This document shows, piece after piece, positions 42,764 through 51,117 of a DNA stretch of 64,000 nt. How positions within the stretch are numbered: the first letter of the stretch is position 1; the number at the start of each line of letters is the position of its first letter. Source of the DNA: Pseudobdellovibrio exovorus JSS (GTDB lineage: Bacteria; Bdellovibrionota; Bdellovibrionia; Bdellovibrionales; Bdellovibrionaceae). A program made the translations under genes and the position numbers. The stretch lies in contig NC_020813.1 of assembly GCF_000348725.1 (NCBI RefSeq), positions 1,240,001 through 1,304,000 of the forward strand, read 5' to 3'. A model generated the notes under the pieces. The model did no database searches. It was given only the letters and a program-made list of their open reading frames with translations, and was not told where the DNA came from.

Positions 42764-45133
42764 TTAGTTAATGTTGAGCTCAGCCGGAGGGATGACTTTT
42801 GTTGGTTTTCCATCAAACGAGAAGTCGAAACTGATTTTCCATTCAGCCTCTAGACCGACTTTTTGTTCACGATAGAAGTTAACAGTCCAGCATTCCCCAG
42901 GTGGTTTAAGCTGAGTGATTAATGAGTATTTTTTCAATCTAGAAGTGCTACTTCTGTTCGGGCTCGCATCGAAAATAACTCCGGTCAGTAAATTGATATA
43001 ATTAGAAACGAAGCCAATGGCAAACGAGATATCATCCTGTTTTGGTTCTTCAGTGCGTTTACTGCTTAATCCAATTTTGAAGTACTGCTGATCTTCATTT
43101 AGATAGCTTAGGGTTGTAAGTGTATTGGTTGCGGAAAGATAAGGATAGTAATTGGCTTGAGTGTAACTTTGTACATGATCAAAGTCTAAAACCAATGTGG
43201 CGGCAAGATCCGAAAGAGGCTGTTTATTACCAGTGGCATGTTGCAGATGGTAGAGGTCATAAGATTGAGTCAGGCGAAAATTTACCAAAGTTCTATAGGT
43301 GTTGTCTTCACGTTTTTTACGAACCAATCGATTGAGCAAAGAAAAAGAAATAATATGAAGGTTGTCTATGCGATCGTCATGATCGAAAAGAATTCCTCCT
43401 TGGTTATTCACATCGTTGTCTGAAATAATACTGCGTGAAGAGTAAGGAGTCTCGACAGTGGTTCCGAAAAAAGGATGATCATCTTTGTTAATCCAAGGTG
43501 TGGAGGAGTAAGTGATTTCAGGAATAATTTCGTTTTTATACTTCACACCTGTCTTGTCGTAATCCGAATCATAAATTCTAAAGAACTTAGTACGCGTACT
43601 GACTTCGAATTGTAAGTAACGTTTACTCGCAGTCTTGCTATCGCCTACAGGTAGAAAATAATCAATCTCGTTATAGGAAAGCTTCGGCATGATGTTAATG
43701 AAGTTACCGATGTTATAAGTATCAGTATTCAGAGTCGCTTTCATGATGAGGCGATTTCCCGTTCGGATGATGTCGTTGTAAGGATCATAGGCGCCATCGT
43801 AGACGGGCTGGCAGCCAGCCATGGCTGCATTTTCGCAGCGTGGATCAGCGTAGTTGTTGGTCACATAGCGCTGACCATTTAAAGTGCTCATGTCATCGTA
43901 AGCTCTGTCGCGAGCAAAGCTTGTGAAGTTGGAGCTAAAAGTCCAATACAGAGGAAGATCTTGAATTTTTTTAGTTGTACTATCGATGTGTATTTCAGGC
44001 AAACGATGTACCGCGGCTGTGTTGGAAGCTAGTGGGTCCGCCTGTAGTAGATTTCTGTAGTAAGCTGCTTCCACAGAGAATAAAGAGTGATCCCATGTTT
44101 TGGTGTAGCTAAACTTATTTTCTAGAGCCGAGTCTGAATAGTTGGTGAACTCTTCATAGAAATCTTTTGGATATTGCAAGTCACTGACAAGCATTAACTG
44201 TGCTTGAAAACGATTCGATCTATTGGGGCTGTACTGATGATAAGAGTTAAGGGCCCAACGGCTATAGGAAGATTCTCTATCGTCGGGGCTTCGGTAATTG
44301 TTATAGCGGGATTCGGAAGCAAATACCTTATCATTCAAGTAAGCGAACTTGGTGATTCCGTTCGAATCATCATTTAAAGCGTAGCGGTGTTCTACCATTG
44401 GTTTTAAGCCGCCGAGTTCGTAATTTTTAAAAGTAAACGTAGCGTCTTGCGATCGTGAAACGGCCCAAAAAAAACTTTGAGTCAAAACCAGATGACGATT
44501 GCGGCTGTAACTGATTTCTGGCGTGAGCAGACCGGATTGGCGTTCGGATTTGAGTGGAACCACTAAATAAGGTAGCCAAAACGCAGGAAGCCCAGCGACT
44601 TTTAAAAGACTGTTCTTAATGTAAGCGTAACCGCCAAGCTCGGCCTTAATTTTGCTGCCTTTGAAACTCCAAGTAGGGGGACAGTTTGAGCAAGTGGTGT
44701 AGTCTGCATTTTCAACATAGAACTCGGTATCATTTTGCTTTTCGATAACATCGCCTTGAAAGCGAATATTATTTGATTGGACATAGCCATAGTAAATCAA
44801 GGCCTGATTGGCTTCGTAATCAAGGATAATTTCTTTTCCACCTATTTGATAACTTGTGGACTGAACAAGAACATTCCCTTTTAAAAAAGCTTGCTTCTTT
44901 TTGAAATGAATTTCTACATCATCGGCTTCAAAGAACTGCGTGCCGTAGATGACTTTTACTTTGCCTTTGAGGTAGAGGATCTGGCTTTCGTTGTCTCGTT
45001 CCAGTTCGTCTGCGCTGATGATAAAACCCTGAATTTTAGCACTGGTGGGCGTAGAGGAACTCACGGACTGAGCCAAACTAAGGTCGAGCCTCAAAAAGCA
45101 TAGGATAAAGAGCAGAAAAACAGAAATTTTCAT
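42764..45133 (-). CDS. lptD: LPS-assembly outer-membrane protein LptD
   Basis: The 789-residue protein has a signal peptide (1-22), an OstA/LptA-like beta-jellyroll region (about 35-150, YLKGKVKVIYG and FLKGNVLVQ repeats), and a large C-terminal barrel. The barrel follows the LptD pattern (LPYLVVPLKSERQSGLLTPEISYS near 188-211). It inserts lipopolysaccharide into the outer leaflet together with LptE. A Cys pair (about 148-151) and a Cys near the C-terminus (about 759) could form the inter-domain disulfide seen in E. coli, but with a different pattern. Confidence 0.93.
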   Translation of the reverse strand: MKISVFLLFILCFLRLDLSLAQSVSSSTPTSAKIQGFIISADELERDNESQILYLKGKVKVIYGTQFFEADDVEIHFKKKQAFLKGNVLVQSTSYQIGGKEIILDYEANQALIYYGYVQSNNIRFQGDVIEKQNDTEFYVENADYTTCSNCPPTWSFKGSKIKAELGGYAYIKNSLLKVAGLPAFWLPYLVVPLKSERQSGLLTPEISYSRNRHLVLTQSFFWAVSRSQDATFTFKNYELGGLKPMVEHRYALNDDSNGITKFAYLNDKVFASESRYNNYRSPDDRESSYSRWALNSYHQYSPNRSNRFQAQLMLVSDLQYPKDFYEEFTNYSDSALENKFSYTKTWDHSLFSVEAAYYRNLLQADPLASNTAAVHRLPEIHIDSTTKKIQDLPLYWTFSSNFTSFARDRAYDDMSTLNGQRYVTNNYADPRCENAAMAGCQPVYDGAYDPYNDIIRTGNRLIMKATLNTDTYNIGNFINIMPKLSYNEIDYFLPVGDSKTASKRYLQFEVSTRTKFFRIYDSDYDKTGVKYKNEIIPEITYSSTPWINKDDHPFFGTTVETPYSSRSIISDNDVNNQGGILFDHDDRIDNLHIISFSLLNRLVRKKREDNTYRTLVNFRLTQSYDLYHLQHATGNKQPLSDLAATLVLDFDHVQSYTQANYYPYLSATNTLTTLSYLNEDQQYFKIGLSSKRTEEPKQDDISFAIGFVSNYINLLTGVIFDASPNRSSTSRLKKYSLITQLKPPGECWTVNFYREQKVGLEAEWKISFDFSFDGKPTKVIPPAELNIN

Positions 45134-45243
45134 CAGCTTTCAAAGCTTAACACCTGATCTATAAAAGTCACCACTTAGACTAAGGTACATTGATTAATTT
45201 TTTGATCTGCCGATAACGAAGTATCACAGGAAAGAGGGTGCTT

Positions 45244-45555
45244 ATGCGCGCGCATTATTATGAAGTTGGTGATCTTATGGTTGTGGAAGTGAGTGGGCGT
45301 ATCGAGCCAGATCAGAATAAGCCTTTTCGTGATGTATGTGAAAGAAAACTAAAGAAACGCAAGGTTGTTTTCTGTGTGGATAAGCTGAATTTTACAGCAT
45401 CAGCTAATATTGCTACATTTTTTGAATCGATTCAGATGATAGAAGATGCACGTGTAGTAGGTCTTCAGTCAGATTTTCATAAGCTTTTAGACCTGAAGGG
45501 CATTACAGGTCTGAAAAAGTTTACTACACTTTCTGAAGCTCTTAACTTTGTTTAG
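45244..45555 (+). CDS. STAS-like single-domain protein
   Basis: A 103-residue protein made of one alpha/beta domain. A strand and VSGRIEPD segment near the start and a DKLNFTASANIATFF segment near 48-62 follow the STAS pattern, in which the Ser of the central loop is the phosphorylation site in anti-sigma-factor antagonists. The loop here is degenerate (Thr-Ala-Ser-Ala-Asn). AAGAGGG lies five bases before the ATG at 45244, so that start is preferred to GTG 45238. No anti-sigma kinase lies nearby. Confidence 0.6.
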   Translation: MRAHYYEVGDLMVVEVSGRIEPDQNKPFRDVCERKLKKRKVVFCVDKLNFTASANIATFFESIQMIEDARVVGLQSDFHKLLDLKGITGLKKFTTLSEALNFV

Positions 45556-46582
45556 TGCTGATTTCTTGGCTCAACTGAATGTTGAGTCTTTCTAGTCGTC
45601 CTAAGCGGTCAGTCGCTGTATTGAGCTCATCAATTTTTTTAGCGAACTGAGCCCGTGTTACTTCCAATTGATTTTCAGTATCTTTCAGGCGGCTTTGGCT
45701 AGTAACCAAAGCCTGTTTCATTTCACTTGTATTTTGCTCAAGGGAAATCAGACTAGCTTCTAAAGCTGCTTTTTTCTGTGTCATCTCGGCAATTGATTTT
45801 TGATCTTCTTCGTGAATGCGCTTGAAGCGGATCACTTCATTTTCAAAATAGTTTTTAAATTCAACGGCCTTCTTAAGGCGAGCGACTTCTTTGTGTGCGG
45901 AATCGTTCTGAGTTTGTAAATCTAAAATCTCTTTCGAGAACGAATGGATTTGTTCTTCATAAGTTTGAATCATGAGATTCTTTTCAACATTTAATGAATT
46001 GATTTCGTTTGTTTTTTGATGAAGTTGAAGATCTGTTTGGGCGCAATGTTCTTTGTATGTATTCATCAAGTTTTGGTGCGTAGCTTGAGTTTGTCCCAAT
46101 TCTGTTTTTAGCATCAAAATTTGTCTTTTTAGGTCAACGATGAATGGTTTGACGACTTGCTGGATTTTGTCGTGAAACTTTGTGAATCTTTTGATCTCAG
46201 ACAGTTGTGTTTTATTAATCTTTTCTAAAGATTCAATTTTGTCATTTAGTAGAGCTTGGCGAGTTTGAGCCGCAGCGCTTTCTTTTTCAAGAAGGTTGTT
46301 TTTCTCGGACAGAATGCGGTTTTGTTCGATATAGTTTTGTGTTTCAAAAAACAGTTTATTTTTCTCTTCGATGAGTTTTGTGTTTTCTGTTTCGAATAAA
46401 AGAAGTCGTCTGTAATTAAGTTTAAGCTTGTTTTGTAGCTCTTCGTTTTCTTTATGGAGCTCTTTCAAGATTAAAGAATTCGAGTTATGGAGGCTTGTTT
46501 CCGAAGCGATAACAGAATTGGCCATTTGGTGATGGTCGATAGGGGTGTCGATGATTTCCAAATCGTTGATTTCAAACTCCAT
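45542..46582 (-). CDS. Coiled-coil protein
   Basis: A 346-residue protein that is a continuous coiled coil from about residue 30 to the end, rich in Glu, Lys, Gln and Leu, with a short acidic N-terminus. No membrane segment or known domain is visible. It could be a cytoskeletal or scaffold protein. Its stop overlaps by 14 bases the end of the convergent STAS-like gene. A consensus-like AGGAGG precedes the ATG. Confidence 0.7.
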   Translation of the reverse strand: MEFEINDLEIIDTPIDHHQMANSVIASETSLHNSNSLILKELHKENEELQNKLKLNYRRLLLFETENTKLIEEKNKLFFETQNYIEQNRILSEKNNLLEKESAAAQTRQALLNDKIESLEKINKTQLSEIKRFTKFHDKIQQVVKPFIVDLKRQILMLKTELGQTQATHQNLMNTYKEHCAQTDLQLHQKTNEINSLNVEKNLMIQTYEEQIHSFSKEILDLQTQNDSAHKEVARLKKAVEFKNYFENEVIRFKRIHEEDQKSIAEMTQKKAALEASLISLEQNTSEMKQALVTSQSRLKDTENQLEVTRAQFAKKIDELNTATDRLGRLERLNIQLSQEISTKQS

Positions 46583-46646
46583 AACTTCCTCCTGAAGTTG
46601 CAGTGGGGCCTTAGCTGCCCCTCATAGGTCTAGTTTGCCATAAAAT

Positions 46647-46694
46647 AGTCTAGCTTGAATCATAATGGGATAAAACTGGACCTTTAGCTAGACT
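46647..46694. repeat. Nine-base inverted repeat in divergent promoter region
   Basis: AGTCTAGCT (46647-46655) is repeated in inverse as AGCTAGACT (46686-46694), 30 bases apart, in the gap between the divergent coiled-coil gene and the next gene. A GGGGC/GCCCC hairpin lies nearby at about 46606-46622. Possibly paired operator half-sites. Confidence 0.35.
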
Positions 46695-46727
46695 CATGTT
46701 CTGTGGGGTGTTGCCGATAAGTTAAGA

Positions 46728-47270
46728 ATGGGAGAACCGGTTCTTAGGTCAAAACGTACGGCGGATATTGATGCTTCAGATTTGGGGCGTCCGAATACTA
46801 TTCGCTATAATATTTTGACCTTAGTTATCAACGAGGACTATGAAAAAGCCATTCAAGGGCTGAAGCAGTTTTTAGATGATGGTTCTGAGTATCCCAATTT
46901 CCGCGCAAAAGTAGAGCGCTATGTTCTGCATGGGATTGATCTGATTTATGCCATTCGAACGAAACGGAACTTCCCCGGTTTGGCCTCTTTAACGCGAACA
47001 AAGCAACAAGAGCTAAAAGAGCGTTTTCGCGAGCACTTCAAAGAGTTAAAATTCGTTATGCGAAAAATTGAAGAGAGCATGGAAGAATTGCGATTAAAAG
47101 ACGCGCGCTCAACCATTATGGTAGTGAGATCCATAGCGTTGGCTCTAACAATTGTATTTGCAGCAGGGTTGGTTTTAGATCTTTTCTATGGTCTTGGATC
47201 GACGATTGAAATCGTGGCTAACGAGTATATAGATAAGTCATTCTCTTTTATCTTAGATAAGTTTTTTTAG
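46728..47270 (+). CDS. Unknown protein with C-terminal membrane helix
   Basis: A 180-residue basic, helical protein with one membrane helix (about 131-152) followed by a short amphipathic tail. Residues 30-125 are highly charged and probably cytoplasmic. No family is recognised. Its stop codon lies inside the stem of a strong terminator. Confidence 0.6.
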   Translation: MGEPVLRSKRTADIDASDLGRPNTIRYNILTLVINEDYEKAIQGLKQFLDDGSEYPNFRAKVERYVLHGIDLIYAIRTKRNFPGLASLTRTKQQELKERFREHFKELKFVMRKIEESMEELRLKDARSTIMVVRSIALALTIVFAAGLVLDLFYGLGSTIEIVANEYIDKSFSFILDKFF

Positions 47271-47308
47271 GCAAACTGATTTCTCAGCTTGCCTAAAACT
47301 CAATTTTT
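47265..47308 (+). terminator. Intrinsic terminator between convergent genes
   Basis: TTTAGGCAA (47266-47274) with CTGA pairs with TCAG and TTGCCTAAA (47289-47297), a stem of about 13 pairs with one mismatch and a four-base loop. A T-run follows on the plus strand a few bases on. The stop codon of the plus-strand gene is part of the stem, and the minus-strand VKOR-DsbA gene ends just beyond it. Confidence 0.8.
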
Positions 47309-47309
47309 T

Positions 47310-48473
47310 CTAGTAAGCGGCAGCCGCTTTTAGAATATCAAGGAATTGCCCCCAAGGAAGCTTTTTACCATTCATAAAAATAGTAGGAGTCCCTTCAACC
47401 TGAGCGGCAGCACCTTCTTGTGCACTCTTTCTGATCGCTTCGTAAATTTCTGTTGAATCAGCACAAGCAGTCATCTCATCAGGTACAAGCCCGTACTCTT
47501 TTTGGAAAGTCGGTAAAAGCTTTGTTGCGTCGGTCAGATCGATAATATCGCGTTGGTTTTCAAACAGCCAATGGTGAACATCCCAGCCTTTTTTTGCAAT
47601 TTTTTCTGCACATAAAGTGTAGGCGGCCATTAAGCAGCGCGAGCCATCACCCTTGAAGGAAACATTGTCGTTGCATGTGCCATCTAAAGGATAAGGTTTG
47701 TAAGTGAAATGGATATCGCTTTTTCCTTTTAGGAACACATCAATAGTTTGTGATGCCGTTTTACAGTGTGGACATTTGAAGTCTGCAAATTCTACCAATG
47801 TGATGCGTGGATTCTCTACTTGATTTGTTAGACCTACAGACGCATCAAATTTTTGCACAGGGCTAGCGTTCCATGCCGCTAATCTTTCAGGAATGCGTTT
47901 CTTGATTTCACTGATGCCATAATTATCTAAAATCATGCCATTTACTGCCCAAGTTAGCGCTGGGATGGCGGCTAGAGCAATCACATGAGCTTTGTATTCA
48001 CCAAAATAAGAGCCCCACGAGAAATCACTAGAATCGAAGTCCTTAATGATGTTCCATCCTAAAATCAGATTGATTACCGAAAATACATAAGTCCCTGCGC
48101 AGAACGGGCATAAAACTCTGATAAAGATGGCTGAAACGATGGCCATAACTACAGAGGTTACTGCTGACAGAATTAGCATTCCACGTACAGTTTTTTGTAA
48201 TTGAGCTGAACTGTCGATGAGGCCTACTCGATTCAAAAGTACGAATAGAAAAAGAATAACATGGAAAGCTGTTCCAAGAAGGGCGATAGGTAACCCTAGA
48301 ACTTCAGCGAAAGAGCTGGTTGCAGCAGCATCACAGTTAAGGGCGCTACTGATCGCGCAGAGGGAATTTCCACCTAGACCTATCTTAAGAGCATAGTGAT
48401 GAATCGTGAGGTAGATAAACAAGCCGATAGTTATAAGTAAGCTTACGAGTAGGAGGTTTGATTTTTTTGTCAT
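47310..48473 (-). CDS. VKOR-DsbA fusion, disulfide-forming protein
   Basis: The 387-residue protein joins an N-terminal membrane vitamin-K-epoxide-reductase (VKOR) domain to a C-terminal thioredoxin-fold DsbA domain. The VKOR part (about 1-145, four to five helices) has C39 and C47 as the loop pair and C122-P-F-C125 as the quinone-side pair. The DsbA domain (about 215-387) has C234-P-H-C237 and a cis-Pro segment GTPTIF. It would oxidise periplasmic proteins and pass the electrons to quinone, replacing a separate DsbA and DsbB. Confidence 0.92.
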   Translation of the reverse strand: MTKKSNLLLVSLLITIGLFIYLTIHHYALKIGLGGNSLCAISSALNCDAAATSSFAEVLGLPIALLGTAFHVILFLFVLLNRVGLIDSSAQLQKTVRGMLILSAVTSVVMAIVSAIFIRVLCPFCAGTYVFSVINLILGWNIIKDFDSSDFSWGSYFGEYKAHVIALAAIPALTWAVNGMILDNYGISEIKKRIPERLAAWNASPVQKFDASVGLTNQVENPRITLVEFADFKCPHCKTASQTIDVFLKGKSDIHFTYKPYPLDGTCNDNVSFKGDGSRCLMAAYTLCAEKIAKKGWDVHHWLFENQRDIIDLTDATKLLPTFQKEYGLVPDEMTACADSTEIYEAIRKSAQEGAAAQVEGTPTIFMNGKKLPWGQFLDILKAAAAY

Positions 48474-48504
48474 ACCTCAATGATTTTATTTTTTATAAAT
48501 GAAA

Positions 48505-48533
48505 TCAACAATTGTTTTAGCAAAACCTATAAT
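48505..48533 (+). promoter_or_regulatory. Possible promoter of the Tiki/ChaN-like gene
   Basis: TATAAT (48528-48533) is preceded, 17 bases upstream, by TCAACA (48505-48510), a four-of-six match to the -35 consensus. It lies 15 bases before the start codon in the divergent gap. Confidence 0.45.
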
Positions 48534-48548
48534 TAATAATGAATTGAT

Positions 48549-50144
48549 ATGGATTCGACGCAACTGGTTCAAATCAGAAAAGATTTTTATCTTAATATCA
48601 GAAAAAGGGTTCAATCCATTTTGGGCGCAGAAACGTCTGAGTTGAAAACATACAGAAATACCTATGACAAAGAACTTGCTAGAAGAAAATGGCAAGCGAT
48701 CGACAAACGCCATCTTTTTGCAAGACTTCGATCTGCTGATATTGTTTTGGTGGGGGATTTTCATGCGCATAAGCAATCGACTCGGGGATTCTTAAGAATT
48801 ATTCGCAAGGTTAAATCAGATTTTGTTATTGGGTTAGAGTGTTTGCGAGTCAAAGACCAACAGTCTGTAGAGCAGTTTTTAGAAGGAAAAATTTCTGAAA
48901 AAGACTTCCTGAGGCAAGTGGCATGGAAGAAACATTGGAGCTTTCCTTGGGAGAACTACAAACCTCTTTTTAAATGGGCGCAGCAGCACAAAGTGAAAAT
49001 ATATGCACTTAACTCTGATGATGTGAAAAAGGGGTTGCGTGAAAGGGATAAGTTTTCTGCGAAACGCCTAAAAGAAATTTCACAGAAAAATCCTAAGAAA
49101 AAAATATTTGTTCAGTATGGTGACCTGCACTTAGCCACAACACATTTACCGAAAGAAATATCAAAAGTTTTACCTAAGGCAGATAAATGCGTTATTTTTC
49201 AAAGTCCTGAAACTTTGTATTTCAAGATTATGGAAAAACAGAAAGAACTCACAACAGATGTGGTGAAACTCAGTCATGATCTTTGGGCCTTAAATGGGCT
49301 TCCACCTTGGGTGAAGTGGCAGGATTATCTGCTATACCTTGAAAGTGGGCATGATAAAAAAGTTCGGGTGCAAGATATTGATCCGACAGATACAGTCGCG
49401 AACTCTATTGAGTTTTTATCAAAGTCGTTCGGGATTTCGACGAGTTTAGGGGCTCTATCTGTCTACAGTGCAAACGATGACAGCTTTTTTGATTTGCTAG
49501 AAAAGGTGCCTAATAGGCCGTTGAAGAAGCGATTAATTGAAAATATCCAAGAGGGAGTTTCATTTTATTCTCCTGAAATGGAGTCAGGGTATTTGGCGCG
49601 CTATTCGATGAATCATGTTCTCAGGGTGGCTGCAGAGTATCTTTATTTTCAGTCGGGTGGCTTTACTAAGACGATTTTGGATTCTAAGAAAGATTTCTTA
49701 AAAATAATATGGCTCGAGGCTGTAGTTTACTTTTGCAGTAAAGTAAAAAATCCAAAAAGGAAAAGCGATACACTACAAGATGTTCGCATAGCTCTTCAGA
49801 AAGAGCAGTTTGATGATCGTGGTAAAGAAGCTTTGATGTTAGCTTTAAATCAAAAGCTGTCCGAGATGCAATTTCTGTCGACGGGTAAATACAAAGTGCT
49901 CAGTGAACAAGTGCTAAAAAAATACAGTCGTCGTAGTATTGAAACTGCGGCGCAGATTATTGGTGGCATCATGGGGGAAAAGATCTTTGCGGCTTTTCAT
50001 AAAAAGATGATTCGCCTTCCTGAAAATAAAGGTCTGATCTTTAGAAATTTGCAATTGGATGCATTTTCGCGGGTTTACTTTGAGTCGCTTGAGATGATTG
50101 AATCGTGGCCTGAAACATTTAAAAGTAAGTACGATAAGCTCTGA
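48549..50144 (+). CDS. ChaN/Tiki-like protein
   Basis: The 531-residue protein has an N-terminal domain (about 55-225) with the pattern IVLVGDFHAHKQS, then GLECLR, and later FVQYGDLHLA. This matches the ChaN/Tiki (PF04187) arrangement of two strands ending in Gly-Asp/Glu-His and Gly-Asp-x-His, associated with haem or metal binding and in eukaryotes with proteolysis. The C-terminal half is helical and unrecognised. No signal peptide is seen, so unlike ChaN it looks cytoplasmic. Function unknown. Confidence 0.65.
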   Translation: MDSTQLVQIRKDFYLNIRKRVQSILGAETSELKTYRNTYDKELARRKWQAIDKRHLFARLRSADIVLVGDFHAHKQSTRGFLRIIRKVKSDFVIGLECLRVKDQQSVEQFLEGKISEKDFLRQVAWKKHWSFPWENYKPLFKWAQQHKVKIYALNSDDVKKGLRERDKFSAKRLKEISQKNPKKKIFVQYGDLHLATTHLPKEISKVLPKADKCVIFQSPETLYFKIMEKQKELTTDVVKLSHDLWALNGLPPWVKWQDYLLYLESGHDKKVRVQDIDPTDTVANSIEFLSKSFGISTSLGALSVYSANDDSFFDLLEKVPNRPLKKRLIENIQEGVSFYSPEMESGYLARYSMNHVLRVAAEYLYFQSGGFTKTILDSKKDFLKIIWLEAVVYFCSKVKNPKRKSDTLQDVRIALQKEQFDDRGKEALMLALNQKLSEMQFLSTGKYKVLSEQVLKKYSRRSIETAAQIIGGIMGEKIFAAFHKKMIRLPENKGLIFRNLQLDAFSRVYFESLEMIESWPETFKSKYDKL

Positions 50145-50417
50145 TCACTTGACGATATCTTTGAACTCTTTCCCTGGTTTGAAGCGGGGAACATTGGTGC
50201 TGGGCAACTGAATGGCTTGGCCTGTCTTTGGATTACGCGCTGTTTTAGCTTTTCTTTCGGCTTTTGAAAATGAACCGAAGCCTACTAATTTAACTTCTTC
50301 GCCTTTAGAAACTGTTTTTTGAATGATAGAAAGAGTGACTTCAAGGTAGGCTTCAACTTGGGATCGACTGGTTTTGGTCTTACTGGCAATTGCAGCTACA
50401 AGTTCCGCTTTGTTCAT
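50145..50417 (-). CDS. HU-family nucleoid DNA-binding protein
   Basis: A 90-residue protein with the complete HU/IHF fold: an N-terminal helical pair (NKAELVAAIASKTKTS) and the DNA-binding arm FGSFSKAERKAKTARNPKTG, closing with VPRFKPGKEFKDIV. It binds and bends DNA in the nucleoid. GGAG precedes the ATG. A long imperfect inverted repeat lies upstream, and it is convergent with the ChaN-like gene with no gap. Confidence 0.95.
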   Translation of the reverse strand: MNKAELVAAIASKTKTSRSQVEAYLEVTLSIIQKTVSKGEEVKLVGFGSFSKAERKAKTARNPKTGQAIQLPSTNVPRFKPGKEFKDIVK

Positions 50418-50442
50418 CTTTGGTCTCCAAAAAAAGAATAAC

Positions 50443-50481
50443 CTAAGTTAATGAGAATTTGAGTTTTTGTCATTAACTCAG
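50443..50481. promoter_or_regulatory. Inverted repeat in the HU promoter region
   Basis: CTAAGTTAATGA (50443-50454) is repeated in inverse at 50470-50481 with one mismatch, 15 bases apart. It lies 26 bases upstream of the HU start and in the gap shared with the divergent membrane-anchored gene. It may be a paired operator, for HU autoregulation or for another factor. Confidence 0.45.
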
Positions 50482-50571
50482 ATTTTAAATGCTCTGTATT
50501 GGGTTCGGGGTCTTGCAGCGTCTTACTGTGAAACACTCAACTTTAGTCAGCATTTTGCCGAAAAGTCTCAT

Positions 50572-51117
50572 ATGAAGAAGCTAGATAGTTTTCTTATCGC
50601 TATTGCAGTTATTATGACGCTCTTGGGTGGTGTTTACTACTATGCTGCTAACTCTATGAGTTACTTCGATGATCCTGTTATTCAGTCGATGCTAGAAAGA
50701 CAAATACAGCTGCGTCAGTTAGAAAAAAAGTTGCATGTTATCGATGTGAAGACGGCCAAATCTAAAGCAGTCAGTCGTGCTATCGCCAGCATTCCTCAGA
50801 ATTCAGCTGTGGGGGATGTGGTATTAGACTCTTCAGCAACGCCAGAGAAAATGGCGAAGAAGTTTTACGAAGAAGCTAAAATGAAATGTTATCAAGAGGG
50901 GCAAGAAAAAGCTTGCATTCAAACCATCGATAAAGTGGTAAGCCACTTTCCAGAAAGTATCTGGGCTGGGGAATCGCTGGTACTTTTAACGGATTACTAT
51001 TATCGAACAGCTCGGCTTAAACAGGCCCGTGAAGTGGTGCAAATTCTTAAAGATGAGTTTAGTCACAGTACAGACATTCAATCAAAAGTAGCGATTATCG
51101 AAAGGGTTATTCGCTAA
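50572..51117 (+). CDS. Membrane-anchored periplasmic protein, unknown
   Basis: A 181-residue protein with an N-terminal membrane anchor (about 6-27) and a helical remainder whose last 60 residues (WAGESLVLLTDYYYRTARLKQA region) look like a tetratricopeptide-type helix pair. The start at 50572 is chosen because the anchor follows it directly; the longer frame begins with TTG and lacks a ribosome binding site. The next gene starts at its stop (one-base overlap), so they are coupled. Confidence 0.6.
   Translation: MKKLDSFLIAIAVIMTLLGGVYYYAANSMSYFDDPVIQSMLERQIQLRQLEKKLHVIDVKTAKSKAVSRAIASIPQNSAVGDVVLDSSATPEKMAKKFYEEAKMKCYQEGQEKACIQTIDKVVSHFPESIWAGESLVLLTDYYYRTARLKQAREVVQILKDEFSHSTDIQSKVAIIERVIR

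Noticed and set aside
45181-45243. FNR-like site upstream of the STAS gene (TTGAT occurs twice)
   Set aside because: The two copies are direct, not inverted, and the spacing does not fit; it does not resemble the sites at 3414 and 4214.
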